Assembly (NCBI RefSeq): GCF_000283515.1
Contig: NC_015976.1
Coordinates: 3,566,501 to 3,630,500, forward strand
From: Sphingobium sp. SYK-6
GTDB taxonomy: Bacteria; Pseudomonadota; Alphaproteobacteria; Sphingomonadales; Sphingomonadaceae
DNA: 64,000 bases
Direction of reading: 5' to 3'
Shown here piece by piece: positions 34,209-43,609 of this stretch. Below the pieces are notes generated by a model. It searched no databases and was not told the DNA's origin. It saw nothing but the letters and a program-made list of their open reading frames with translations. Both the position numbers and the translations under genes were made by a program. The stretch's first letter is position 1; each line of letters begins with the position of its first letter.

Positions 34209-35519
34209 TCATTCGGCCGGCTGGATGTCCCCTTCCCGCTTCGGCGCGCGCTGCCCGCCGAGCAACGCGAGCAGGCGCGGTACCGGGCCATGGCGCGCCA
34301 TCCAGTCGGAATAGGCGCGATAGGCCGGGTCGGTGCCCAGATGCGCTTCCTCGGTGCGGGCCCGCCAGTAATAGACCCCGCTGGTGAGCGCGAGCAGCAG
34401 CGTGTTGCGCACCGCCGTCTCCAGGCTGCCCGTCGTCACGAGGAACGGCATGGCCGAGCACCACCAGAAGGCGTTCTTGGAGAGATAGGCAGGATGCCGG
34501 CTCAGCCGATAGGGCCCGTGCGTCAGGATACCGCGATGCGTGAGGTTGGAGAAACGCAGGCCGAAGGCCACCGTCGCCCAGGCATAGACGCCCGTGAGCG
34601 CCACCAGCAGCCCACCCCACATCCAGAGCAGTGCCGGATGGCCGGCCAGCCAATAGTCCCAGCTTCGCGTGTCCGTCTCATAGAAGAGCGGCCCGCCCGG
34701 CCCCATCAGCACGAAGGGCGGATAGCAGATCAGCGCCGCGATCCAGCCGCCGAGCAGCGGATTGGCGGAGCGGATATGCGCATCGAGCGGCCGCATGGTC
34801 AGCACATAGCCCGCCGTGGCGAAGGCGACGTCCACCACGAACATCAGCGTGATGAGGAATCCCGCGAGGCTGACGGGATTGGTCCACAGGTCCGCCGCCT
34901 GCCAGCGCACCATGCCCGCGAAATTGCCCGGCACGACGGCAAGCATGAAGGCAAGGAAGAAGGCCTTGACCGTCCAGCTCAGCGCGTGGTTGGCGATCGC
35001 GCCGCGCGCGGGCCTGCCGGCCGCGCCGCCGATCAGCCATTGCCCGAAGGCGTAGGCGCCGTCGCGCGGCTTCACCATGTGACGGTCGATCCACAGCACA
35101 TAGGGGATGGAGAGCAGGACCACCGCTGGCGCCGCGTGGCTGATGACGGAGAGCGCATAGCGATAGTCGCCCTGCATGTACCAGCCGCCGGTCACGTAGA
35201 AGAGCGCGATGATGCCCCATGTCGTCCACAGGCCAGTGATCTTGACGACGGCGCCGTCCACCACCGCGCGCAGCGGGCGCGGGTTCGACCAGTCGAGCCC
35301 GGTGCTGGCGCGGCGATGCACCTTGTCGACGAGCAGCGACCAGAGGATCATGGGGATGCCGCAGGCGAACACGGCAGCGAGGCCGGCATGCGGCCCGTCC
35401 ATGTGATAATGGCGCGCCACCGCGATCCAGATGGCCAGCCCGGCAAGGCCGGCCAGCCCGACACCATGGCTGACCGCCGAGGGCGGGCATGGTTCCGGCG
35501 CGGCGGGGCGATCGTTCAT
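34209..35519 (-). CDS. Isoprenylcysteine carboxyl methyltransferase-like multi-span membrane protein
   Basis: A 436-residue membrane protein with about nine hydrophobic segments. The C-terminal part carries GPYRLSRHPAYLSKNAFWW and RARTEEAHLGTDPAYRAY, the SAM-binding pattern of the ICMT/DUF1295/PEMT group (RHPxYxxN and EE...Y). The longer N-terminal half resembles sterol-reductase-like folds. It may methylate a membrane substrate; the identity is unknown. It ends convergent with gshA, the 52-base gap holding a GC-rich hairpin. Confidence 0.8.
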   Translation of the reverse strand: MNDRPAAPEPCPPSAVSHGVGLAGLAGLAIWIAVARHYHMDGPHAGLAAVFACGIPMILWSLLVDKVHRRASTGLDWSNPRPLRAVVDGAVVKITGLWTTWGIIALFYVTGGWYMQGDYRYALSVISHAAPAVVLLSIPYVLWIDRHMVKPRDGAYAFGQWLIGGAAGRPARGAIANHALSWTVKAFFLAFMLAVVPGNFAGMVRWQAADLWTNPVSLAGFLITLMFVVDVAFATAGYVLTMRPLDAHIRSANPLLGGWIAALICYPPFVLMGPGGPLFYETDTRSWDYWLAGHPALLWMWGGLLVALTGVYAWATVAFGLRFSNLTHRGILTHGPYRLSRHPAYLSKNAFWWCSAMPFLVTTGSLETAVRNTLLLALTSGVYYWRARTEEAHLGTDPAYRAYSDWMARHGPVPRLLALLGGQRAPKREGDIQPAE

Positions 35520-35589
35520 GCCGCTGTCCTAGCCCGCAATGGTAAGCAAGCCGTGAAGCCGCCTGTCCTACCGTGCGCGGGAAAGCCGC

Positions 35590-36228
35590 TCAGCCGCCCA
35601 GCATGTTGATGGTGAAGGCGACGATGCCGAGATTGAACACGAAGGCGGCAAGGCAATGGAACAGCGCCACCTTGCGCAGGCCCGGATCGGTGATCGCGAT
35701 GTCGCTGGTCTGGAAGGTCATGCCGAGCGTGAAGGCGAAATAGGCGAAGTCCCAGTAATCCGGCTCCTCCCGGCGCGGGAAGTCGAGCCCGCCCCGGTCA
35801 CCGCCATCCTTGCCGCCACTGTAGAACAGGAAGGCGTAATGCAGCGTGTAGACGATGTTGGAGAAGAGCCAGGCCAGCGTCAGCGTCGCCATGATGAGCG
35901 CGGCGGTCGGCAGCGGCGTCCCGTGGCCATACAGGAGCGCGCTGGCGACCACCACGAGGATGACGCCCATGACGATGCCGGTCAGCGCCAGGATCAGCGT
36001 GCGGTTGGCGTCGTTGCGGCGGGCATTCTCGCGCATCCGCTCCGCCCCGTGAGTCAGCATCGAGGGGACGGTGGCGAGCAGCGCGAGCACGCCCAGGTCG
36101 AAACCGAGCATGATGCCGTGGACCGGCCCCAGCAGCAGCGAGAGCGGGAGCGCGCTGGCGAAGATCAGCAAAAACAGGCCATAGCGCCAGGGCAGGATCG
36201 CCTTGTCGGCCCGTCGCGTCATGCTCAT
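35590..36228 (-). CDS. DUF1345 family membrane protein
   Basis: A 212-residue protein with five hydrophobic segments. The DUF1345 hallmark is in the loop and last helices: LHYAFLFYSGGKDGGDRGGLDFP and PDYWDFAYFAFTLGMTFQTSD, where the acidic and aromatic residues are family-specific. The function is unknown. It is divergent from the aldo/keto reductase gene, and 70 bases upstream of the ICMT-like gene on the same strand, possibly one transcript. Confidence 0.9.
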   Translation of the reverse strand: MSMTRRADKAILPWRYGLFLLIFASALPLSLLLGPVHGIMLGFDLGVLALLATVPSMLTHGAERMRENARRNDANRTLILALTGIVMGVILVVVASALLYGHGTPLPTAALIMATLTLAWLFSNIVYTLHYAFLFYSGGKDGGDRGGLDFPRREEPDYWDFAYFAFTLGMTFQTSDIAITDPGLRKVALFHCLAAFVFNLGIVAFTINMLGG

Positions 36229-36391
36229 GATCCGGCACTCTTCCTGTCGCCGCCACTCGCCGGCAGCCTCGCCCGCTTATGACATGGCAGCCGCATCCCT
36301 GAACAGCCTGCCCGGCGTGCCCGGTCCGGCATTGCATCCGCTTCGGGCCGGTCCATATTGGCATGCATCCCCCCCGCCGGAGTCGTCCCCC

Positions 36392-37438
36392 ATGCGCTAC
36401 AACCAGCTTGGCCGCACAGGCCTCACCGTTTCTGAACTCTGCCTCGGCACCATGACTTTCGGCTCGGGCGAAGGCCTGTGGACGCAGATCGGCCAGCTCA
36501 GCCAGTCCGCCGCCGACGCAATGGTGAAGACCGCCTTCGATGCCGGGATCAATTTCTACGATACCGCCAATGTCTATTCGTCCGGCTCCTCGGAGGCGGT
36601 GCTGGGCCAGGCGATCCGCAATCTCGGCCTTGCCCGCACGGACGTGGTGATCGCCACCAAGGTGCTCGGGCCGATGGGAAGCGGCGTCAATGATCGGGGC
36701 CTCTCGCGCGGCCATATCATGGATCAGGTCAAGGCGAGCCTGAAGCGCCTGCAGACCGACCATATCGATCTCTATCAGGTTCACGGCTTCGACAATGCCA
36801 CGCCCATCGAGGAGACCGTGCGCGCGCTCGACGATCTCGTGCGTCAGGGCCATGTCCGCTATGTCGGCGTCTCGAACTGGGCGGCCTGGCAGATCGTCAA
36901 GGCGCATGGCATCGCGCTGGCGCAGAATCTGGCGCGCTTCGAGAGCCTGCAGGCCTATTACAGCATCGCCGGGCGCGATCTGGAGCGCGAGCTGGTGCCC
37001 ATGCTGCTGTCCGAACGCGTCGGCCTCATGGTCTGGAGTCCGCTGGCGGGCGGCCTGCTGTCGGGCAAGTTCAGCCGGGATGGCGCGGGCGAAGGACGCC
37101 GCGCCAGCTTCGATTTCCCGCCCGTCGACAAGGACAAGGCCTTCGACATCATCGATGTCATGCGGCCGATGGCGCAGAGCCGGTCCGTCTCGGTCGCGCA
37201 GATCGCGCTGGCCTGGCTGCTTCACCAGCGCGTGGTGACCAGCGTGATCGTCGGCGCGACTCGCCTTGACCAGCTCTCCGACAATATCGCTGCCAGCGAT
37301 GTCGAGCTCACCGAGCCAGAACTGGCCGCGCTTGACGAGGCAAGCCGGCTCGCGCCCGAATATCCCGGCTGGATGCTCGCTCGGCAGGGCGAATATCGCG
37401 AGGTGGCCGGCGCAGCGCCCCCGCGCTGGCGGCGCTGA
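36392..37438 (+). CDS. Aldo/keto reductase
   Basis: A 348-residue NADPH-dependent reductase of the AKR fold. MRYNQLGRTGLTVSELCLGT is the typical start. GINFYDTANVYSSGSSEAVL has the catalytic Asp and Tyr, VIATKVLG the Lys and DLYQVHGFDNATP the His. GATRLDQLSDNIAASDVEL forms the cofactor phosphate site. This group reduces aldehydes and ketones; YhdN/YajO-like enzymes are nearest. GGAG lies upstream of the ATG. Convergent with the next small gene. Confidence 0.94.
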   Translation: MRYNQLGRTGLTVSELCLGTMTFGSGEGLWTQIGQLSQSAADAMVKTAFDAGINFYDTANVYSSGSSEAVLGQAIRNLGLARTDVVIATKVLGPMGSGVNDRGLSRGHIMDQVKASLKRLQTDHIDLYQVHGFDNATPIEETVRALDDLVRQGHVRYVGVSNWAAWQIVKAHGIALAQNLARFESLQAYYSIAGRDLERELVPMLLSERVGLMVWSPLAGGLLSGKFSRDGAGEGRRASFDFPPVDKDKAFDIIDVMRPMAQSRSVSVAQIALAWLLHQRVVTSVIVGATRLDQLSDNIAASDVELTEPELAALDEASRLAPEYPGWMLARQGEYREVAGAAPPRWRR

Positions 37439-37481
37439 CGCAGGGCGGCCAGCGGAACGACCGGCGCCCCGCGCCGTCCGG

Positions 37482-37832
37482 TCAGGAGACCAGAGCGGCC
37501 GGGTTGGGCACCGTATCGCCCGGCTTGTCGTCGATGCGCGCGGCCTGTTCCTCGGCGGCTTCCGCCACCTTCTGCACATGGGCGCTGGCGCCCTCGGCCG
37601 CGACCTTCGCGGCCCCGCGCGCCTGATTCATCATTTCCTGCCCCATCGCGTCCTGACCCAGCGTCTTCTGCGCCCCGAGCGCCATCGGCAGCATCTGCGT
37701 CGCCATCGCCATGCCGTTCTGCATCGCGGCAAGGCCGAGGCGGGCCGGGAGAGTCCAGAGCGTCATCATGGCATCGATGGCCGAAGCCGGCGCGGCGGGA
37801 GACATTTGCGTGGCGTCCGTCGGGAGGGTCAT
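37482..37832 (-). CDS. Hypothetical protein, phasin-like
   Basis: A 116-residue Ala/Met-rich protein. The N-terminal half is amphipathic and helical (AIDAMMTLWTLPARLGLAAM, NGMAMATQMLPMALGA). The C-terminal part is a second helix with heptad-like Ala/Glu spacing (VQKVAEAAEEQAARI). The composition recalls phasins or other granule- or membrane-surface proteins, but I do not recognise a family. No signal peptide. It lies between an aldo/keto reductase (convergent) and the arsR-type gene (same strand). Confidence 0.6.
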   Translation of the reverse strand: MTLPTDATQMSPAAPASAIDAMMTLWTLPARLGLAAMQNGMAMATQMLPMALGAQKTLGQDAMGQEMMNQARGAAKVAAEGASAHVQKVAEAAEEQAARIDDKPGDTVPNPAALVS

Positions 37833-37937
37833 GGCTGGGTCCTCTTTGCGGTGGATGATGTTGGCGGTGGCTTATCATCGCAACGCTTCAGGTCACTTTC
37901 GTGTCCACCCTTCCTGCCGGCCCCTCCGCTGGCCGCG

Positions 37938-38261
37938 TCAGCGCTCCAGATCGTCCTTGAGCCGGCGCAGCATCGTGACGGCCTGCGCTGCATGCGGGCC
38001 GATCCATCGCTCGTGGATGTCATGGATGGGCAGCGGATTGAGGTGGTTCCAGCGCTCACGCCCGCGCCGCACCACCGTCACCAGATCGGCTTCTTCGAGC
38101 ACCTTGAGATGCTGCATCACCGTGCAGCGGTCGAGGTCCGGAAAGTGCGCACACAGCGTGCCGGTGGTGAGGGGCTGGTCGCGCAGATCGTCCAGGATCT
38201 GGCGGCGGACGGAGGCGGCCAGCGCCTTGAACACGCGGTCATGGGCATCGCTGATTGACAT
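37938..38261 (-). CDS. ArsR-family transcriptional regulator
   Basis: A 107-residue winged-helix repressor: VFKALAASVRRQILDDLRDQ, then LTTGTLCAHFPDLDRCTVMQ and HLKVLEEADLVTVVRRGRER, the classical ArsR helix-turn-helix and wing. It belongs to the subgroup paired with SRPBCC/AHSA1 genes. Cysteines in the DNA-recognition region are few, so metal sensing is not evident. The ATG lies inside a perfect 20-bp palindrome, which leaves almost no leader and no Shine-Dalgarno room; the mRNA may be leaderless. Divergent from the SRPBCC gene. Confidence 0.92.
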   Translation of the reverse strand: MSISDAHDRVFKALAASVRRQILDDLRDQPLTTGTLCAHFPDLDRCTVMQHLKVLEEADLVTVVRRGRERWNHLNPLPIHDIHERWIGPHAAQAVTMLRRLKDDLER

Positions 38262-38283
38262 GTTATAAATTTATAACATAGTC
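38255..38283. promoter_or_regulatory. ArsR operator overlapping divergent promoters
   Basis: The perfect palindrome ATGTTATAAATTTATAACAT spans 38260-38279. On the plus strand it lies between a consensus -35 TTGACA (38255-38260) and a -10-like CATAGT (38277-38282), spacer 16. On the minus strand its first three bases form the arsR start codon (38259-38261 complement) and its TATAAA can act as a -10 with TTGAGT about 15 bases further upstream. A bound ArsR dimer would block both genes. Confidence 0.75.
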
Positions 38284-38321
38284 GGGACCGACTCAAGCGG
38301 AGACTCAGGCGGAGAGGACCG

Positions 38322-38798
38322 ATGGATCTCAAATTTCAGGTGTCGATCCGGATTGCCCGGCCGGTTCACGAGGTGTTCGAGGCAGTTGCCGACCCGGGAC
38401 AGCTGTCTCGCTATTTCACCACCGGCGGCGCGCAGGGCCGGCTGGAGGCGGGCAGCACCGTCATGTGGTCGTTCCATGATTTCCCCGGCGCCTTCCCCGT
38501 CGAGGTGACGGCGCTCGAGCCGGACCGGCTGATCGTCCTGCGCTGGGAAGCCAATGAAGGCGTACCGGAGGATGGTGATCCGGTGGTCAGTGTCGGCTAC
38601 CAGACGGAAGTCACCATGCGCTTCGAGCCGCTGGAGGGCGGGCGCACGCTCGTCTCCATCAGCGAGCATGGCTGGCGCGAGACGCCCGAGGGTCTCGCCG
38701 GCTCCTACGGCAATTGCATGGGCTGGACCCACATGCTCTGCGCGCTCAAGGCGTGGCTGGAACATGGGATCAATCTGCGCGAGGGCGCCTTCAGCTGA
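38322..38798 (+). CDS. SRPBCC / AHSA1 (activator of Hsp90 ATPase-like) domain protein
   Basis: A 158-residue START-like protein: MDLKFQVSIRIARPVHEVFE, LSRYFTTGGAQGRLEAGSTV and a helix-grip end GWTHMLCALKAWLEHGINLR. The fold binds hydrophobic ligands in a cavity. Such genes are very often divergent from an ArsR repressor, as here, and are probably controlled by it. GAGAGGA precedes the ATG. The ligand is unknown. Confidence 0.92.
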   Translation: MDLKFQVSIRIARPVHEVFEAVADPGQLSRYFTTGGAQGRLEAGSTVMWSFHDFPGAFPVEVTALEPDRLIVLRWEANEGVPEDGDPVVSVGYQTEVTMRFEPLEGGRTLVSISEHGWRETPEGLAGSYGNCMGWTHMLCALKAWLEHGINLREGAFS

Positions 38799-38866
38799 GC
38801 GCATGCTCCCGGATCGCCGGAAACGCACGGGGACCTCGCGCGTTCTGGCTGTGAAAGGAGTGACTC

Positions 38867-39004
38867 ATGGAACGCGAGATTCACAAGAATACCGAAGAGG
38901 CGCGTGCGGGCTCGACGCCGCACATCGTGCGCTATGTCCTGTCCATCTCGCTCGTGCTGGCGCTGGTGGCGATGGCCGTACTGCTGCTCTGGGGGGCCGT
39001 CTAA
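38867..39004 (+). CDS. Small single-span membrane protein, 45 residues
   Basis: A 45-codon frame begins MEREIHKNTEEARAGSTPHI and continues into one hydrophobic helix (VLSISLVLALVAMAVLLLW) that ends the protein. AAGGAG lies 7 bases before the ATG, strong for this genome. Charged N-terminus and a single C-terminal anchor suggest a small inner-membrane protein; no family recognised. It lies 68 bases after the SRPBCC gene and may share its transcript. Convergent with argG. Confidence 0.72.
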   Translation: MEREIHKNTEEARAGSTPHIVRYVLSISLVLALVAMAVLLLWGAV

Positions 39005-39073
39005 TCCCTGCCCGCAGATCGGACTGCGTGAGAAGATCGGACTGCGTGGCTGGCCGCCCCGGCCGATCCCGCC

Positions 39074-40291
<1,218 letters not shown>

Positions 40292-40370
40292 GGGCGGTTT
40301 CCGCTGCTGGAAGGAGGAACGGCGCGCGGTTATCAGTCGCCGCCCTCTTGCGCAACACCTCGCCCGTGCC

Positions 40371-41429
40371 TCACTTCATGATGCCCATCACCAGCAGGAT
40401 GGTGAGGAACAACGAAAGCGCCACGAAGGCCGACATCACCAGGAAGCTCGCGCGGAACAGCGCCGTGATCCGGCGGCTCCGATAGGCGCCGCGCACTTGC
40501 TTGTAGATGTGCACCGGCGGCACGATCATCGCCGCGAGGGCGATCGCGGTGGAAGAGACGCCCACCGCGCCGAGGATCGTCAGCGTCGTCACCAGCAGGC
40601 TCATGAAGGTGATCGAGAGCGTGACGAACACCAGATGGTCGTAGAAGCGATATTGCCGCTTCCAGAAGAACAGGATCCACACGAACGGCAGCGAGAGCGG
40701 GATCAGCAGCCAGCTGAACTTGTAGGCGCTGGTCTGCATCCGATAGAGGAACAGGTCGGGATTGTCGTTGACCGCCGCGATGCCCTTGTCGAGCTTCGCC
40801 CAGCCGGTCTTGAACGTGTCCTTCTCCGCCTCCGCGGCGGGCTTCACCTTGTCGGCGAACAATTTCGTGGCCTCGATGTTCTCGCGCGTGGAGGCCAGCC
40901 GCTGCTCCAGCTCCGCTGTGTCCTCGCCCGCCGCGCGCGCTTTCTCGATGCGGCTTTCCAGCCGCGTCGCCCGCTCTTCGAGATCGCCGATCTCCTGCTC
41001 GACATTGGCGCGCGTGAGCGAGCGATATTCGTTGGCGCTCCACGAGCCCGCGAGATTGTTCACCACCGCGAACATCAGGAACACGCTGAACAGGAACAGC
41101 GCGACCGGCGAGACGAATTTCGCGCGCTCGCCCGCGATGTAGCGCCGCGTCAGCTCGCCCGGCTTGAACAGCAGCAGCGGCAGCGTGTTCCAAAACTTGC
41201 CCTCGAAATGCAGGACGCCGTGCATGATGTCATGCGCAAAGCCCCCGAGCGAGCGATGCAGATGGCCGTTCTGGCCGCAGGCGTGGCAATAATGGCCCTT
41301 GAGCGGCGTGCCGCAGTTGAGGCAGTCGCCATGCACTGCCGCCCCGCCCTCGCCATGCCCCGGTTCGACGGCCCCGGCGACCACCGCGCCGGTCATGGCC
41401 TCGCCCACTGCCTCGATGCCTGAGGCCAT
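40371..41429 (-). CDS. DUF3667 family membrane protein with zinc-ribbon-like N-terminus
   Basis: A 352-residue protein. The N-terminal [20 protein letters not shown] is a four-cysteine zinc-ribbon typical of DUF3667. The domain continues with [20 protein letters not shown] and [21 protein letters not shown] first membrane segment, a long coiled coil (about 125-200) and four more membrane segments follow. The function is unknown. The ATG at 41429 has AAGGGGAAG upstream; a longer frame would overlap the next gene's leader. Confidence 0.88.
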   Translation of the reverse strand: MASGIEAVGEAMTGAVVAGAVEPGHGEGGAAVHGDCLNCGTPLKGHYCHACGQNGHLHRSLGGFAHDIMHGVLHFEGKFWNTLPLLLFKPGELTRRYIAGERAKFVSPVALFLFSVFLMFAVVNNLAGSWSANEYRSLTRANVEQEIGDLEERATRLESRIEKARAAGEDTAELEQRLASTRENIEATKLFADKVKPAAEAEKDTFKTGWAKLDKGIAAVNDNPDLFLYRMQTSAYKFSWLLIPLSLPFVWILFFWKRQYRFYDHLVFVTLSITFMSLLVTTLTILGAVGVSSTAIALAAMIVPPVHIYKQVRGAYRSRRITALFRASFLVMSAFVALSLFLTILLVMGIMK

Positions 41430-41566
41430 GATGCACTTCCCCTTGTTCGATCCCGCCCCGGCCGGTTTACCAGCGGCACCCGGCGCGGGCAATTGCAGGG
41501 CGCTCAATTGGCGAAAGCGGGCAGACATGGCATCCTGCGGCGCGAGTCGGAGGCCGGAGCGCAAGC

Positions 41567-41986
41567 ATGGCGGAACTCAAGACGAAGACGACCGGGCAAG
41601 ATCCTGCCGCGTTCCTCGCGGCGCTGGACAATCCCGCGCGCCGCGAGGATGGCCTGCGGCTGCTGGACCTCATGGCCCGGATCAGCGACGAGCCGGCCGC
41701 GATGTGGGGCCCGTCCATCATCGGCTTCGGCCGCTATCATTATCGGTATGACAGCGGCCATGAAGGGAAGATGTGCCGGATCGGCTTCTCGCCCCGCAAG
41801 GCCAATCTCGTCCTCTATGTGCTGGCGGGCTCGGCGGATGCCCAGCCCCTGCTCGCGCGCCTCGGCAAGCACAGGACGGGCAAGGCCTGCCTCTACATCA
41901 ACCGGCTGGACGATGTGGACATGGCCGTCCTCGAGCAGATCGTGCGCGCGGGCTGGGCGGAGATGGCAGCGCGCCACCCCGCCTGA
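41567..41986 (+). CDS. DUF1801 family protein
   Basis: A 139-residue protein with the DUF1801 core: RREDGLRLLDLMARISDEPA, MWGPSIIGFGRYHYRYDSGH and IGFSPRKANLVLYVL. The fold resembles SufE/YdhG-like iron-chaperone relatives; function unknown. GGAG lies upstream of the ATG. It is divergent from the DUF3667 gene and is followed by an intergenic palindromic element. Confidence 0.9.
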   Translation: MAELKTKTTGQDPAAFLAALDNPARREDGLRLLDLMARISDEPAAMWGPSIIGFGRYHYRYDSGHEGKMCRIGFSPRKANLVLYVLAGSADAQPLLARLGKHRTGKACLYINRLDDVDMAVLEQIVRAGWAEMAARHPA

Positions 41987-42020
41987 ACCGGGCGAACGGC
42001 CATCGCCGACCGGCCCGACC

Positions 42021-42166
42021 TAGGGCTGATCGACATCCAGATGATGGCGTGGCGAAAATGGTGGTTTTTCGGGACCCGGCGCGCAGCGTACTTACGGTAC
42101 GTGAGCACCGGAAGCACGGGAAACCGCCATTTGCAGTCCGTCAGCGCTGGATGTCGATCAGCCCTA
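42021..42166. repeat. Palindromic element A, copy 1 (complete)
   Basis: TAGGGCTGATCGACATCCA (42021-42039) is repeated as an exact inverse complement at 42148-42166. Inside, AATGGTGGTTT and AAACCGCCATT form a second nested pair with one mismatch, and the centre has a further short palindrome around GTACTTACGGTACGT. The whole 146 bases can fold into one long hairpin. The right end supplies the TAG stop of the cfa gene. Related copies lie at 44897, 45712 and 58492. No coding potential. Confidence 0.9.
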
Positions 42167-43399
42167 ACCCAGCGCGCGATAGCGGGCTTCGGCCTGCGCC
42201 ATATAGTCGCGCGTCAGCGGCAGCGTGTGGCGGTTGCGGCAATATTGGAGCTGGTAGATGGTCTGGCTGCCGTACAGGAAGCCGGACGCGGCAGCCGCCA
42301 GATAGAAAGTCCACATGCGGTAGAAGCGCTCGTCGTAAAGCGCCACGATCTGGTCCTTCGCGTCGAGCACGCGCGCATACCAGTGGCGCAGCGTGTGATA
42401 ATAATGGAGCCGCAGCACCTCGATGTCCGTGAGCAGCAGCTTGTTGGGCTCGCTGCCCTCCATGATCTCGGAGAGCGCGGGCGCATAGCCTCCGGGGAAG
42501 ATATATTTGCGCATGAAGGCATCGGTCGAAGAGGGGCCGTTCAGCCGCCCGATCGTGTGCAGCAGCATCACGCCGTCCTGCTTCAGCAGATTGTGGCAGA
42601 CGCGGAAGAATTCCCGGTAATGCCGCGCGCCGACATGCTCGAACATGCCCACCGAGACGATCCGGTCGAACTCGCCCTGCACGTCGCGATAATCGATCAG
42701 CTCGAAGCGCACCCGGTCCGCCACGCCCGCTTCCTGCGCCCGCCGCCGCGCGACCTTGAGCTGTTCCTCGGAGAGCGTGACGCCCAGCACGTCCACATCC
42801 GCCACGCGGTGGAGATACAGTGCCATGCCGCCCCAGCCGCAGCCGATGTCCAGCACCCGCTGGCCCGGGCTCAGCGCCAGCTTGGCCGCGATATGGGCCT
42901 TCTTGTGGAGCTGCGCGTCCTCGAGGCTGTCGGTCTCCGGATCGTCGAAATAGGCGCAGCTATATTGCCGGTCCGCGTCGAGGAAGAGATCGTAGAGCTT
43001 GTCGGAGAGATCATAATGATGCGCGACATTCGCTTTCGAGCGGTCGCGCTTGTTGTAGGTGTCGTGCCAGTGCTTGAGCCGCTCCCCGACATGGCCGAGC
43101 AGGCCCGGCGTCTCGAGGCTGCGGCTGCTTTCCATCGGCGCATTGGCCGAAACCAGCATGAGCAGATCCCAGATGGTGCCGCGCTCCAGCAGCATCCGCC
43201 CGTCCATGAAGCCCTCGGCGGCGCCCAGCGCCGGGTTGGTGACGATGGCGCGCGCGGCGGCATCATCCGTGAAGCTGATGGCGACGTCGGGCCAGTTCTC
43301 GGCCGGTGTGCCGAGCACTTCCTGCGTCCCGTCCGCATAGCGGATGGTGAGCGTGCCCTGGTTGATGATCCTCGCGAGCAGCCTTGTCAGTATCGTCAT
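42164..43399 (-). CDS. cfa: Cyclopropane-fatty-acyl-phospholipid synthase
   Basis: A 411-residue SAM-dependent enzyme. It has the N-terminal lipid-binding region (GAAEGFMDGRMLLERGTIWD), then YDLSDKLYDLFLDADRQYSC and QRVLDIGCGWGGMALYLHRV (SAM site). EEQLKVARRRAQEAG and SVGMFEHVGARHYREFF follow. It adds a methylene bridge to unsaturated acyl chains in membrane phospholipids. The TAG stop is formed by the end of palindromic element A. Divergent from the Tat-exported aminotransferase gene; the long frame upstream of 43399 is antisense to that gene. Confidence 0.95.
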   Translation of the reverse strand: MTILTRLLARIINQGTLTIRYADGTQEVLGTPAENWPDVAISFTDDAAARAIVTNPALGAAEGFMDGRMLLERGTIWDLLMLVSANAPMESSRSLETPGLLGHVGERLKHWHDTYNKRDRSKANVAHHYDLSDKLYDLFLDADRQYSCAYFDDPETDSLEDAQLHKKAHIAAKLALSPGQRVLDIGCGWGGMALYLHRVADVDVLGVTLSEEQLKVARRRAQEAGVADRVRFELIDYRDVQGEFDRIVSVGMFEHVGARHYREFFRVCHNLLKQDGVMLLHTIGRLNGPSSTDAFMRKYIFPGGYAPALSEIMEGSEPNKLLLTDIEVLRLHYYHTLRHWYARVLDAKDQIVALYDERFYRMWTFYLAAAASGFLYGSQTIYQLQYCRNRHTLPLTRDYMAQAEARYRALG

Positions 43400-43609
43400 G
43401 GCGGCTGGTCTATCGCGACCCGCCGGGGTCGACCAGACCCATTTTGCACCATGCCGGCGCGATGACCGCCACACCCCGCACCGCGATGCGCGGAAGATGC
43501 GCGCCGCACGCAAGATTGCACTTGCGTTGGATGCGGCAGACGGCAGTCTGCGCGGGACCGGCCGATCTCGCGCCGGACGCCATCTTCGCTTCCGCCAGAC
43601 GAGGTGCCC

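Noticed and set aside
42021-42166. CRISPR or IS remnant at the palindromic element
   Set aside because: Only one pair of arms per copy, no regular spacers, no transposase frame.
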